Part shown: positions 17,090-26,204 of the stretch, in pieces | How the letters are laid out: each line of letters begins with the position of its first letter | How positions within the stretch are numbered: the stretch's first letter is position 1 | Assembly (NCBI RefSeq): GCF_002097715.1 | Contig: NZ_CP020738.1 | Span: forward strand, 930,001-994,000 | Source: Burkholderia ubonensis subsp. mesacidophila | Lineage (GTDB): Bacteria > Pseudomonadota > Gammaproteobacteria > Burkholderiales > Burkholderiaceae | DNA: 64,000 bases | Reading direction: 5' to 3' | Translations under genes and position numbers: made by a program | The notes under the pieces: generated by a model | The model's database searches: none | What the model was told of the DNA's origin: nothing | The model's input: only the letters and a program-made list of their open reading frames with translations

Positions 17090-18766
17090 ATGGCCACCGT
17101 GACGCCTCGCGCGACCAATGAAAGCTTGCACCCGACGATCGGCGCCGCCCGGCTGACCCTCGGCAACCGCATCCTGCTCAGCTTCGGCGTGCTGTTCGTG
17201 CTGATGCTGCTGACGGCCGGACTGTCCTACGAGCGCCTGCGCGCGATCAACGGCGAAGCCGTCAGCATCGAGCGCGATTCGCTGCCTGGCGCATATCTCG
17301 CGTCGTCGCTGCGCGGCGCGGTCAACGAGTCGTTCATGCTGCTGCAGCGGGCGGTCTTCGTCGATTCCGATCCGGACGCCGCGCGCCGCGACCTCGCGAA
17401 GATCGCCGACGTGACGAAGGAGATCGACACGCTGTTGGTCGACTATCAGAACACGACGTTCCGCGAAGACGACCGCGCGCGCTTCTCGTCGTTTCGCACC
17501 GCCTACGATCGCTATCTGCCGCTACTGAACGACGCCGTGCAGAAGAGCCTCGGGTCGCGCGGCGAAGCGGCCGCGGCGTATGCGACCGTGCTGCCCGCGT
17601 GGGCGGAAGTGGTGCGCCACGCGAATACGATGGTCCAGGAGAACCGTACGTTCGCGGACCAGTCCGCGAAGCTGATCCGCGAATCGGTGCAGGGCACCGT
17701 GGTGGTGCTGGCGGTCGCGCTGACCGTCGTGCTGCTGGCCGCGCTTGCGCTCGGCTATGTGCTGTATCGCGCGATCACGGTGCCGATGGCGCGGCTCGTC
17801 GAAGTGCACGACGTGATGCGCACCGGCAATCTCACGCGCCGCCTCGCGCTGAACCGCTACGACGAGTTCGGCACGCTCGAGACGGGCTTCAACCGGATGG
17901 CCGACGAACTGACCGAACTGGTCGGGCGCGCGCAGCAGTCGTCGCTGCAGGTGACGACGTCGGTGGCCGAGATCGCGGCGACGTCGCGCGAGCAGCAGGC
18001 CACCGCGAACGAGACCGCCGCGACGACGACCGAGATCGGCGCGACCTCGCGCGAGATCTTCGCGACGTCGCGCGACCTGCTGCACACGATGAACGAGGTG
18101 TCGTCGGTCGCCGAGCAGTCGGCGACGCTCGCGGGCGTGAGCCAGAGCGGGCTCACGCGGATGGGCGAGACGATGCGCAGCGTGATGGACGCGGCCGGCT
18201 CGGTGAACGCGAAGCTCGCGATCCTCAACGAGAAGGCGCTCAACATCAACCAGGTCGTCGCGACCATCACCAGGGTCGCGGACCAGACCAACCTGCTGTC
18301 GCTGAACGCGGCGATCGAGGCGGAGAAGGCCGGCGAATACGGCCGCGGCTTCGCGGTCGTCGCGACCGAGATCCGCCGGCTCGCGGACCAGACGGCGGTC
18401 GCGACCTACGACATCGAGCAGACGGTGAAGGAGATCCAGTCGGCCGTGTCGGCCGGCGTGATGGGGATGGACAAGTTCTCCGAGGAAGTGCGCCGCGGGA
18501 TGCTCGACGTGCAGCAGGTCGGCGGGCAGCTGTCGCAGATCATCGCCGAGGTGCAGACGCTCGCGCCGCGCTTCCAGATGGTCAACGAAGGGATGCAGAC
18601 GCAGGCGACCGGCGCGGAGCAGATCACGCAGGCGCTGTCGCAACTATCGGAAGCCGCGCAGCAGACGGCCGAATCGCTGCGCCAGTCGTCGCAGGCGATC
18701 GACGACCTGACGCTGGTCGCGAACCAGTTGCGCACCAGCGTGTCGCGCTTCAAGGTGGACGCGTGA
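17090..18766 (+). CDS. wspA: methyl-accepting chemotaxis protein of the Wsp surface-sensing system
   Basis: A 558-residue chemoreceptor: membrane segment about 25-45, periplasmic four-helix sensor about 50-195, second membrane segment about 202-224, HAMP about 225-280, then a long methyl-accepting coiled coil whose hairpin tip is [27 protein letters not shown] (about 396-423). It lacks a C-terminal NWETF-type CheR tether, as do WspA proteins. In Pseudomonas and Burkholderia, WspA senses surface contact and feeds the WspE kinase. Its stop overlaps the GTG of wspB (GTGA), starting a chain of coupled genes. Confidence 0.92.
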   Translation: MATVTPRATNESLHPTIGAARLTLGNRILLSFGVLFVLMLLTAGLSYERLRAINGEAVSIERDSLPGAYLASSLRGAVNESFMLLQRAVFVDSDPDAARRDLAKIADVTKEIDTLLVDYQNTTFREDDRARFSSFRTAYDRYLPLLNDAVQKSLGSRGEAAAAYATVLPAWAEVVRHANTMVQENRTFADQSAKLIRESVQGTVVVLAVALTVVLLAALALGYVLYRAITVPMARLVEVHDVMRTGNLTRRLALNRYDEFGTLETGFNRMADELTELVGRAQQSSLQVTTSVAEIAATSREQQATANETAATTTEIGATSREIFATSRDLLHTMNEVSSVAEQSATLAGVSQSGLTRMGETMRSVMDAAGSVNAKLAILNEKALNINQVVATITRVADQTNLLSLNAAIEAEKAGEYGRGFAVVATEIRRLADQTAVATYDIEQTVKEIQSAVSAGVMGMDKFSEEVRRGMLDVQQVGGQLSQIIAEVQTLAPRFQMVNEGMQTQATGAEQITQALSQLSEAAQQTAESLRQSSQAIDDLTLVANQLRTSVSRFKVDA

Positions 18767-19290
18767 CGCGCGCGGACGCCCTGCACGGCGCACCGGCGCT
18801 GTTCCTGCTGTTCGAGCTGGACGGCGAACGCTATGCGCTCGACGCCGCCTCGATCGACGCGGTGCTGCCGCTCGCGACTGCGAAGGCGGTGCCCGGCGCG
18901 CCCGCGTGGGTCGCCGGGCTGCTGATGCGCGACGGCGCGCCGGTGCCGGTCGTCGACGTGCCGATGCTGGCGCTCGGGCGCCCCGCGCACGCGCTGCGCT
19001 CGACGCGGCTCGTGATGGTTCGATACAGGGTCCGAGATTGCGCGAACGAAGCGGACGCCGGCGAGCGGGTGCTCGGCCTGATCGTCGAGCGCGCGACCCG
19101 GACGATGCGGATCGAGTGCGGCGCGTTCCGCGCGAGCGGCGTCGCGACGCCGCGCACGCGCTGGCTCGGCCCGGTCGCGAGCACGCCGGACGGCATCGTG
19201 CAGCAGGTGTCGGTGCGCGACATCATCGATTCGGTCGCGAGCCTGCACCTGTTCGACGATGCATCGGCCAACGGAGGGGCGCCGGCGTGA
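18763..19290 (+). CDS. wspB: CheW-like adaptor WspB
   Basis: A 175-residue CheW-domain protein ([25 protein letters not shown] at the start, [22 protein letters not shown] in the middle). It would link the WspA receptor to the WspE kinase. The start is the GTG that overlaps the wspA stop by four bases; the length and the neat overlap support it. It in turn overlaps wspC by four bases. Confidence 0.88.
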   Translation: MTRADALHGAPALFLLFELDGERYALDAASIDAVLPLATAKAVPGAPAWVAGLLMRDGAPVPVVDVPMLALGRPAHALRSTRLVMVRYRVRDCANEADAGERVLGLIVERATRTMRIECGAFRASGVATPRTRWLGPVASTPDGIVQQVSVRDIIDSVASLHLFDDASANGGAPA

Positions 19291-20651
19291 CAAACATCGC
19301 TTCGCGTTTTCGCGCATGGCTCCTGCGCGAGACCGGCATCGATCCCGACTCGCTCGGCCACGATTTCCTGATGCGCGCGGTGACCGAGCGCATCTACGCG
19401 ACGCAGGCGGCGGACGGCGGGCGGATGCCCTGCGCCGCGCGGCCGCCCGTCCCGCCGGACGCGCTCGACGCGTACTGGCAGCGGTTGAACGCCAGCGGCG
19501 ACGAGCGGCGCGCGCTGATCGAGCGATTCGTCGTGCCGGAAACCTGGTTTTTCCGCGACCGCGAGGCGTTCGCGACGCTCGTGCGGCTCGCGGTCGAACG
19601 TCTCACCGCGCATCCCGGCCGCGTGGTGCGCGTGCTGAGCGCGCCGTGCTCGACCGGCGAGGAGCCGTTTTCGGCGGCGATGGCGCTGCTCGACGCGGGG
19701 CTCGATCCCGCGCGCTTCACGATCGACGCGATCGATCTCAGCGACAACGCGATCGAGCAGGCGCGGCTCGGCCGCTACGGACGCAATGCGTTCCGCGGGC
19801 ACGCGCTGGAGTTTCGCGCGCGGCATTTCACGCCGGTGGCGGACGGCTGGCAGCTCGACGAGCGCGTGCGCGCGTGCGTGCAGTTCCGGCAGGGGAACCT
19901 GATCGAGCCGGTCGGCGACGCGCTCACGCGCTACGATTTCGTGTTCTGCCGCAACGTGCTGATCTATTTCGAGCGCGACGCGCAGGATCGCGTGATCCAG
20001 TCGCTGCAGCGCTGCCTGACCGACGACGGGATGCTGTTCGTCGGCCCGGCCGAGACCGGTGTCGCGATGCGCCACGGGATGTGTTCCGCGCGGATTCCTC
20101 TCGCGTTCGCGTTCCAGCGCGCGAGCGTCGCCGAGCGGCTGGCCGACGGGCTCGCCGCGGCGCTGCCGCCTGCCGTGCGGCCGTGGCGCGCCGACCGGTC
20201 CGCGGCGGCGCGCGTCGCCGCGCCGCGCACGGCGCCGTCCGGGTGGTTTGCCGGTGCGGCGGCGCGCCCGCTCGCGCTTGCCGCCGCGCCGGAACGGGCG
20301 GCGGACGGCGGCCATGGCAGCGATGTGCAGGCTCAGGCGGCCGGGGGCGCCCCGTCGACGCTGGAGCATGCGCAGGCGCTCGCGAACGCGGGTGCGTTCG
20401 ACGAAGCCGAGCGCGCGCTCGCGCGGTTCACCGCGCGCGCCGGGCTGCATGCCGACGCGTTCTACCTGCGCGGGCTGATCGCGGACGCGCGCGGCCGGGC
20501 CGCGGAGGCGGGCGACTTCTACCGCAAGGCGCTGTACCTGCGGCCGACGCACCACGAGGCGCTGACGCATCTCGCGACGCTGCTCGACGTCGGCGGCGAC
20601 CGCGCGGGCGCGCAACGGATGCTCGAGCGCGCGCGGCGCGCGGCGGGATAA
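19287..20651 (+). CDS. wspC: CheR-type methyltransferase with TPR tail, WspC
   Basis: A 454-residue SAM-dependent chemoreceptor methyltransferase. The CheR domain covers about 1-275, with the SAM-binding RVLSAPCSTGEEPFSAAMAL near residue 115-134 and DFVFCRNVLIYFE near 217-229. A low-complexity Ala/Arg-rich linker (about 290-350) leads to tetratricopeptide-like helices to the C-terminus (ADAFYLRGLIADARGRAAEAGDFYRKAL). WspC methylates WspA and keeps signalling on. It starts with GTG within the wspB stop (GTGA). A 28-base gap to wspD is the only break in the coupling. Confidence 0.9.
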   Translation: MTNIASRFRAWLLRETGIDPDSLGHDFLMRAVTERIYATQAADGGRMPCAARPPVPPDALDAYWQRLNASGDERRALIERFVVPETWFFRDREAFATLVRLAVERLTAHPGRVVRVLSAPCSTGEEPFSAAMALLDAGLDPARFTIDAIDLSDNAIEQARLGRYGRNAFRGHALEFRARHFTPVADGWQLDERVRACVQFRQGNLIEPVGDALTRYDFVFCRNVLIYFERDAQDRVIQSLQRCLTDDGMLFVGPAETGVAMRHGMCSARIPLAFAFQRASVAERLADGLAAALPPAVRPWRADRSAAARVAAPRTAPSGWFAGAAARPLALAAAPERAADGGHGSDVQAQAAGGAPSTLEHAQALANAGAFDEAERALARFTARAGLHADAFYLRGLIADARGRAAEAGDFYRKALYLRPTHHEALTHLATLLDVGGDRAGAQRMLERARRAAG

Positions 20652-20679
20652 TACGACCCTGGCATGACAAGAGGAAATG

Positions 20680-21378
20680 ATGAACGGCGAGGCCGCTGAC
20701 CCCACCGACATGACGATCGACGTCGACGACTGCTGGAACCGGATCGGCACGCGCGGCGACCGGACGTGCGAGCGGCTGACCGAGTACCTGCGCTGCCTGA
20801 ACTGTCCCGTCTACGCGTATCACGCGGCGAAGCTGCTGGAGCGGCCGCTCGGCGACGCCGAGATGGCCGACGCCGCGCGCCGCATGGGCACGAACGGCGC
20901 AGTGCGCGAGCGTGGCGACACCGGCGCCGACGCGCGCCACGCGGCACTCGCGTTCCGCGTCGCCGACGAATGGCTCGCATTGTCGATCGGCGTGCTGCGC
21001 GAGATCGCCGACACGCGCCCGATCCATTCGCTGCCGCACCGCCGCCACCCGGCGGTGCGCGGCGTCGTCAACATCCGCGGCACGCTGCGCATCGCGATCT
21101 CGCTCGGCGCGCTGCTCGGGCTCGGCACGGCCGGCGGCGCCGACGGCGGCTTCACGCGGCTGCTGGTCGTCGCGCAGCACGGCGAGCCGGTGGTGTTTCC
21201 GGTCGACGAAGTGGAGGGCGTGGTGCGCTTCGGCGCGTCGGAGTGGGTGCCGGTGCCGGCGACGGTCGGGCGCGCGAGCGCCGGCCTGTCGCGCGGCGTG
21301 CTGGCGTGGCGCGGCAAGTCGATCGGCCTGCTCGACGACGACCGCCTGTTCGATGCCGTGACGCGGAGCATGCGATGA
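20680..21378 (+). CDS. wspD: CheW-like adaptor WspD
   Basis: A 232-residue protein with an N-terminal extension rich in cysteine and tryptophan (DDCWNRIGTRGDRTCERLTEYLRCLNCPVY broken by charged residues) and a C-terminal CheW domain (about 85-228; LAFRVADEWLALSIGVLREI, GVVNIRGTLRIAISL). Two ATG codons are adjacent in frame; the second is chosen because AAGAGG lies at a normal five-base distance, while the first is only two bases from it. The N-terminal motif is the usual way to tell WspD from WspB. Ends in an ATGA overlap with wspE. Confidence 0.88.
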   Translation: MNGEAADPTDMTIDVDDCWNRIGTRGDRTCERLTEYLRCLNCPVYAYHAAKLLERPLGDAEMADAARRMGTNGAVRERGDTGADARHAALAFRVADEWLALSIGVLREIADTRPIHSLPHRRHPAVRGVVNIRGTLRIAISLGALLGLGTAGGADGGFTRLLVVAQHGEPVVFPVDEVEGVVRFGASEWVPVPATVGRASAGLSRGVLAWRGKSIGLLDDDRLFDAVTRSMR

Positions 21379-23675
21379 GCGCCGATGACGACCTGAGCCG
21401 CCTGTCGCTGCTCGAACTGTATCGCGAGGAGACGCGCACGCAGACCCAGGCGCTGTCCGAATGCCTGCTCGCGCTCGAATCCGGCGCGCCCGATCCGGCG
21501 GCGCTCGAGGCCTGCATGCGCGCCGCGCATTCGCTGAAGGGGGCCGCGCGCATCGTCGGCGTGCCGCAGGGCGTCGACATCGCGGGGCGAATGGAAGAGT
21601 GCTTCGTCGCCGCGCAGGGCGGCGCGGCGGCGCTGACGGCCGCGCACGTCGATGCGCTGCTGGCGGGCGTCGATCTGCTCGTGCGGGTCGGCGATCCGCA
21701 GATGCAGCCGGTCGCGCCGGCCGAGATCGAGACGTTCGCTGCGGCGCTGGCCGCGGCCGGCGATCCGGGCGCGACGCAAACGTTTACGGCGGCGCCGCCG
21801 CCCGGCGACGCGCCGTTCGAATCCGGCCAGCCGGCGCGCAAGGCGGCGCCATTCGGCGGCGAAGCCGCGCCGCCCGCGGTTGCGGGCGCCACCGATCCGG
21901 CCCAGTCCGCGCGCGGGGCAGGCGCAAATACGGGCGCAATTCGCCGGGTGCGCGCCGACAGCCTGAACCGGCTGCTGAGCCTGTCCGGCGAATCGCTCGT
22001 CGAGTCGCGCTGGCTCAAGCCGTTCGCCGAATCGATGCTGCGCGTGAAGCGCGCGCAGCGCGACGCGGCGCGTTCGCTCGACACGCTGGTCGAGCGCTTC
22101 GCCGGCGAGCTCGACGCGGGGGCGCTCGCGTCGCTGGGCGAAGTGCGGCACATGCTCAACGACCTGCAGCGCTCGTTCGCCGAGCGGATGGACGCGCTCG
22201 ACCGCTTCGAGCGGCGCAGCACGCATATCGCCGAGCAGCTGTACGACGAGGCGCTGCAATGCCGGATGCGGCCGTTCGGCGACGCGACGCGCGCGTACCC
22301 GCGCATCGTCCGCGACCTCGCGCGCTCGCTCGGCCGGCAGGTGCGGTTTTCGATCGTCGGCGAGGCGACCCAGGTGGATCGCGACATCCTCGACCTGCTC
22401 GACGCGCCGCTTGGCCACCTGCTGCGCAACGCGCTCGACCACGGCGTCGAGCCGCCCGACGTGCGGCGCGCGCGCGGCAAGCCGGCCGCCGCGAGCGTGA
22501 CGCTTGAGGCGCGCCACAGCGCCGGGTCGCTGCTCGTCAGCGTCAGCGACGACGGGCCGGGCGTCGATCTCGACGCGTTGCGCGCGGCGGTGGTGCGCCA
22601 GCATCTGACCGACGACGAGACGGCCGCGCGGCTGTCCGACCAGGAGCTGCTGGAATTCCTGCTGCTGCCCGGCTTCTCGATGCGCGATGCGGTGACCGAC
22701 GTGTCGGGGCGCGGCGTCGGCCTCGACGCGGTGCAGGAAATGGTGCGCAGCGTGCGCGGCGCGGTGCGGATCTTCAACGAGCCGGGCGCCGGCCTGCGCT
22801 TCGTGCTGCAGCTGCCGCTCACGCTGTCGGTGATCCGCAGCCTGCTCGTCGAGGTCGGCGGCGAGCCATACGCGTTCCCGCTCGCGCACGTGCGCCGCAC
22901 GCTCGAGCTCGAGCGCGCCGATATCGACGTGCTCGAAGGGCAGCCGCATTTCCCGTTCGATGGCCGGCGCGCCGGGCTCGTCGCCGCGCACCAGCTGCTC
23001 GACGCGGGCGAGCCCGATGCGTCGCGCGCGCGCACGGCGGTGGTGGTGGTCGGCGGCGAGCCGGAGCTGTATGGCGTCGCGGTCGACCGCTTCCTCGGCG
23101 AGCGGATGCTCGTCGTGCAGCCGCTCGACAGCCGCCTGCACAAGATCCAGAACATCGCGGCCGGCGCGCTGCTCGAGAACGGCGACCCGGTGCTGATCGT
23201 CGACGTCGAGGACCTGATCCGCTCGGTCGACAAGCTCGTGCGCGGCGGGCAGCTCGCGAAGCTCGTGCGCGACCCGCAGCATGCGCTCGCGGACCGGCGG
23301 CGGCGCGTGCTCGTCGTCGACGATTCGCTGACCGTGCGCGAGCTCGAACGCAAGCTGCTGGAGAAGCGCGGCTACGACGTCACGATCGCGGTCGACGGGA
23401 TGGACGGCTGGAACGCGGTGCGCAGCGATGCGTTCGACCTGGTCGTCACCGACGTCGACATGCCGCGCATGGACGGCATCGAGCTCGTCACGCTGATCAA
23501 GAACGATCCGCTGCTCAAGCGCGTGCCGGTGATGATCGTGTCGTACAAGGATCGCGACGAGGACCGCCGCCGCGGGCTCGACGCCGGCGCCGACTACTAC
23601 CTCGCGAAGGGCAGCTTCCACGACGAGGCGCTGCTCGACGCCGTGCACGACCTGATCGGGGACGCGCAGGGATGA
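21375..23675 (+). CDS. wspE: CheA-type hybrid kinase WspE
   Basis: A 766-residue kinase: Hpt domain with phospho-acceptor His52 (AAHSLKGAARI), Ala/Pro-rich linker (about 120-190), dimerisation helices, HATPase domain (LLRNALDHGVEPP, DDGPGVD, DVSGRGVGLD), a CheW-like coupling domain (about 480-630), and a C-terminal receiver (VLVVDDSLTVRELERK; acceptor Asp693 in VVTDVDMPRMDG). In Pseudomonas it phosphorylates WspR; here the receiver target is probably the hybrid kinase upstream, since no wspR follows. Mutations in this gene are a known route to wrinkly colonies in Burkholderia biofilm experiments. Overlaps wspD and wspF by four bases each. Confidence 0.92.
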   Translation: MSADDDLSRLSLLELYREETRTQTQALSECLLALESGAPDPAALEACMRAAHSLKGAARIVGVPQGVDIAGRMEECFVAAQGGAAALTAAHVDALLAGVDLLVRVGDPQMQPVAPAEIETFAAALAAAGDPGATQTFTAAPPPGDAPFESGQPARKAAPFGGEAAPPAVAGATDPAQSARGAGANTGAIRRVRADSLNRLLSLSGESLVESRWLKPFAESMLRVKRAQRDAARSLDTLVERFAGELDAGALASLGEVRHMLNDLQRSFAERMDALDRFERRSTHIAEQLYDEALQCRMRPFGDATRAYPRIVRDLARSLGRQVRFSIVGEATQVDRDILDLLDAPLGHLLRNALDHGVEPPDVRRARGKPAAASVTLEARHSAGSLLVSVSDDGPGVDLDALRAAVVRQHLTDDETAARLSDQELLEFLLLPGFSMRDAVTDVSGRGVGLDAVQEMVRSVRGAVRIFNEPGAGLRFVLQLPLTLSVIRSLLVEVGGEPYAFPLAHVRRTLELERADIDVLEGQPHFPFDGRRAGLVAAHQLLDAGEPDASRARTAVVVVGGEPELYGVAVDRFLGERMLVVQPLDSRLHKIQNIAAGALLENGDPVLIVDVEDLIRSVDKLVRGGQLAKLVRDPQHALADRRRRVLVVDDSLTVRELERKLLEKRGYDVTIAVDGMDGWNAVRSDAFDLVVTDVDMPRMDGIELVTLIKNDPLLKRVPVMIVSYKDRDEDRRRGLDAGADYYLAKGSFHDEALLDAVHDLIGDAQG

Positions 23676-24688
23676 ACATCGGCATCGTCAACGACCTGCC
23701 GCTCGCCGTGGAGGCGCTGCGGCGAGCGATCGCGCAGCGGCCGGAGCATCGCGTGCTGTGGGTCGCGACCGACGGCGACGAGGCGGTGGATTTCTGCGTC
23801 GCGCAGCCGCCCGACCTCGTGCTGATGGACCTGGTGATGCCGAAGCTCGACGGCGTCGCGGCGACGCGCCGCATCATGGCGCGCGCGCCGTGCGCGATCC
23901 TGATCGTGACGGCGAGCGTCAGCGCGAGCACGTCGTCCGTCTACGAGGCGATGGGGGCGGGCGCGCTCGACGCGGCCGACACGCCGACGCTGGCGCTCGG
24001 CCTGAGCGTCGACGCGGCGCAGCCGCTGCTCGCGAAGATCGACCAGATCGGCCGGATGCTCGAAAGCCGCTCGACGGCGCTCGCGCCGCCCGTATCCGCG
24101 CCGGCGCGCGGCCAGCCGACGCTGGTGGCGATCGGCGCGTCGGCGGGCGGGCCGACCGCGCTCACCGCGCTGCTGCGCGCACTGCCGGAAGATTTCCCGG
24201 CGGCGATCGTGATCGTCCAGCATGTCGACCAGGCGTTCGCGGTCGGCATGGCGCAGTGGCTCGACGGCTATACGCGCCTGCCGGTGCGCGTCGCGCGCCA
24301 GGGCAGCGCGCCGCAGCCGGGCGAGGTGCTGCTCGCGGCGACCAACGACCATCTGTGCCTGACGCCGCGCGGCGTGCTCGGCTATACGCGGCATCCGGCG
24401 GAGACGCCGTACCGGCCGTCGATCGACGTGTTCTTCAACAGCGTCGCCGACGGCTGGCGCGGCGACGCGATCGGCGTGCTGCTGACCGGCATGGGGCGCG
24501 ACGGCGCGCTCGGCCTGAAGGCGATGCGCGCGAAGGGCTGCTGCACGATCGCGCAGGATGCGGCGACGAGCGCGGTCTACGGCATGCCGAAGGCCGCCGC
24601 CGCGATCGGCGCGGCGAGCGTGATCCTGCCGCTCGACCGGATCGCGCCGCAATTGATCGCGCGCGTGACGCGCCCGTCGCACGGCTGA
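23672..24688 (+). CDS. wspF: CheB-type methylesterase WspF
   Basis: A 338-residue methylesterase/response regulator. The receiver (acceptor Asp53 in LMDLVMPKLDG) is joined to a CheB esterase whose catalytic triad is at about Ser157 (GASAGGPTALT), His184 (VQHVDQAFA) and Asp277 (GMGRDGALG). It removes methyl groups from WspA and thereby resets the pathway; loss of WspF locks the system on. It ends the operon: the next gene is 226 bases away, after a riboswitch, and no GGDEF gene follows. Confidence 0.92.
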   Translation: MNIGIVNDLPLAVEALRRAIAQRPEHRVLWVATDGDEAVDFCVAQPPDLVLMDLVMPKLDGVAATRRIMARAPCAILIVTASVSASTSSVYEAMGAGALDAADTPTLALGLSVDAAQPLLAKIDQIGRMLESRSTALAPPVSAPARGQPTLVAIGASAGGPTALTALLRALPEDFPAAIVIVQHVDQAFAVGMAQWLDGYTRLPVRVARQGSAPQPGEVLLAATNDHLCLTPRGVLGYTRHPAETPYRPSIDVFFNSVADGWRGDAIGVLLTGMGRDGALGLKAMRAKGCCTIAQDAATSAVYGMPKAAAAIGAASVILPLDRIAPQLIARVTRPSHG

Positions 24689-24734
24689 CCGCGCGCATTG
24701 CGGGCGGCGTCGGCCGTCGCGTACAATGCGCGCT

Positions 24735-24826
24735 TCGGAGATGGCATGCCTCCCCGGGGCCTGGGCCCGCTCGCGACGAGCGCGCCCCGCCCGCAACCGC
24801 CGGTCGTCCGGCTGATGATGCCTGCG
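24735..24826 (+). promoter_or_regulatory. fluoride (crcB) riboswitch
   Basis: Bases matching the crcB motif in order: CGGAGATGGCATGCCTCC at 24736-24753 (the GAUGGC...CC entry strand and first stem), a GC-rich variable hairpin (24755-24790), CAACCGCC at 24794-24801, and GGCTGATGATGCCTGCG at 24810-24826 (the conserved CUGAUGA-N-GCCU exit). Fluoride riboswitches turn on fluoride exporters when fluoride enters the cell. The gene downstream is a CLC-F type transporter, which makes the assignment firm without a structure search. Confidence 0.9.
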
Positions 24827-24914
24827 CGTTCCTGGGTTTCGGGAGGTCGCAGGCCGTCTCATGCGGTGTCCTGCCGCCCAGGTTTGATCTTCCGTCGAAT
24901 CTGGAAATCACTCG

Positions 24915-26153
24915 ATGTTCAACACTTCTGCCGACTTCCTCGCGACCGTGCGCTACGTGTGCCGCTGGCTCGCGCTTTCGGCGCTGCTCGGCGCGCTCGC
25001 CGGGTCGGCGTCCGCGCTGTTCCTGATCGCGCTCGATTGGGCGACCGGCACGCGCGTCGCGCATCCGTGGCTGCTTTGGGGGCTGCCCGCCGCCGGTTTC
25101 GCGACCGGCTGGATCTACCACCGCTTCGGCCAGTCGGTCGCGCGCGGCAACAACCTGCTGATCGACGAAATCCATGATCCGAAGGCGCTCGTGCCGAAGC
25201 GGATGGGGCCGCTCGTGCTCGTCGCGACCGTCGTCACGCACCTGTTCGGCGGCTCGGCCGGGCGCGAAGGCACCGCCGTGCAGATGGGCGGCGCGCTCGC
25301 CGATCGCGTCACGCACGCGTTGCGGCTCGACCGCGAGCACCGGCGCGTGCTGCTGATGGCCGGCATCGCGGCCGGCTTCGCGTCGGTGTTCGGCACGCCG
25401 CTCGCCGGCGCGGTGTTCGGGCTCGAAGTGCTCGCGATCGGGCGCGTGCGCTACGACGCGCTGCTCGCGTGCGTCGCGTCGGCGATCGTCGCGGACGTCG
25501 TGTGCCGGCTGTGGGGCGTGCATCACACCGCGTACGGGATTCCGTTCGTGCCGCCTGTCAGCGCGGCGGGGCTCGGCGCGACGGTCGTCGCGGGCATCGC
25601 GTTCGGCGTGGTCGGCCGGCTGTTCGCGCATGCGACGCACGCGCTGTCGGCGCTGTTTCGCCGGCGCATCCGGTATGCGCCGCTGCAGCCGGTGGTCGGC
25701 GGTTTGCTCGTGGCGATTGCGGCGACCGCGCTGAACGTGCCGCAGTATCTCGGCCTCGGCATCCCGACGATCGAGGCGGCGTTCCACGGCCCGTTGCCGG
25801 TCTACGACTTCGCGGGGAAATTCGCGTTCACCGTCGTCACGCTCGCGTCGGGCTTCAAGGGCGGCGAGGTGACGCCGCTGTTCTACATCGGCGCGACGCT
25901 CGGCAACGCGCTCGGCCAGGTGCTCGCGCTGCCGGTGCCGGTGCTGGCCGGGCTCGGCTTCGTCGCGGTGTTCGCCGGCGCGGCCAACACGCCGATCGCG
26001 TCGACGATCATGGCGATCGAGCTGTTCGGCGCGGATATCGGCGTGTACGCGATCGTCGCGTGCGTGGTCGCGTATCTGTTCTCCGGGCACGCGGGCATCT
26101 ATCGCGCGCAGCGCGTGGCCGTCGGGAAGGGCGTGCACGGGCCGGGCGAGTGA
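24915..26153 (+). CDS. CLC-F fluoride/proton antiporter
   Basis: A 412-residue CLC-superfamily inner-membrane transporter. The N-terminal helix motif is GNNLLID, not the chloride-type GSGIP, and the gating segment is GREGT with Glu118, the form and position typical of the fluoride-specific CLC-F clade. The protein has about eleven hydrophobic segments and no CBS domains. It would export fluoride in exchange for protons. The crcB riboswitch 90 bases upstream confirms the role. The annotation name voltage-gated chloride channel, often used for these, would be misleading. Confidence 0.92.
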   Translation: MFNTSADFLATVRYVCRWLALSALLGALAGSASALFLIALDWATGTRVAHPWLLWGLPAAGFATGWIYHRFGQSVARGNNLLIDEIHDPKALVPKRMGPLVLVATVVTHLFGGSAGREGTAVQMGGALADRVTHALRLDREHRRVLLMAGIAAGFASVFGTPLAGAVFGLEVLAIGRVRYDALLACVASAIVADVVCRLWGVHHTAYGIPFVPPVSAAGLGATVVAGIAFGVVGRLFAHATHALSALFRRRIRYAPLQPVVGGLLVAIAATALNVPQYLGLGIPTIEAAFHGPLPVYDFAGKFAFTVVTLASGFKGGEVTPLFYIGATLGNALGQVLALPVPVLAGLGFVAVFAGAANTPIASTIMAIELFGADIGVYAIVACVVAYLFSGHAGIYRAQRVAVGKGVHGPGE

Positions 26154-26156
26154 GCG

Positions 26157-26186
26157 GCGGGGCGGCATCCTGCATCGCCGCCCCGC
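26157..26186. terminator. hairpin between convergent CLC-F and ABC exporter genes
   Basis: A perfect ten-base-pair stem (GCGGGGCGGC with GCCGCCCCGC) and a ten-base loop in the 51-base gap between two convergent genes. There is no T run on either side, so termination strength is uncertain. Confidence 0.5.
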
Positions 26187-26204
26187 GTCACGTCCGGCTT
26201 GCCG

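Noticed and set aside
24698..25177. 159-codon open frame across the riboswitch into the CLC-F gene
   Set aside because: It runs through the conserved riboswitch and overlaps the transporter out of frame.
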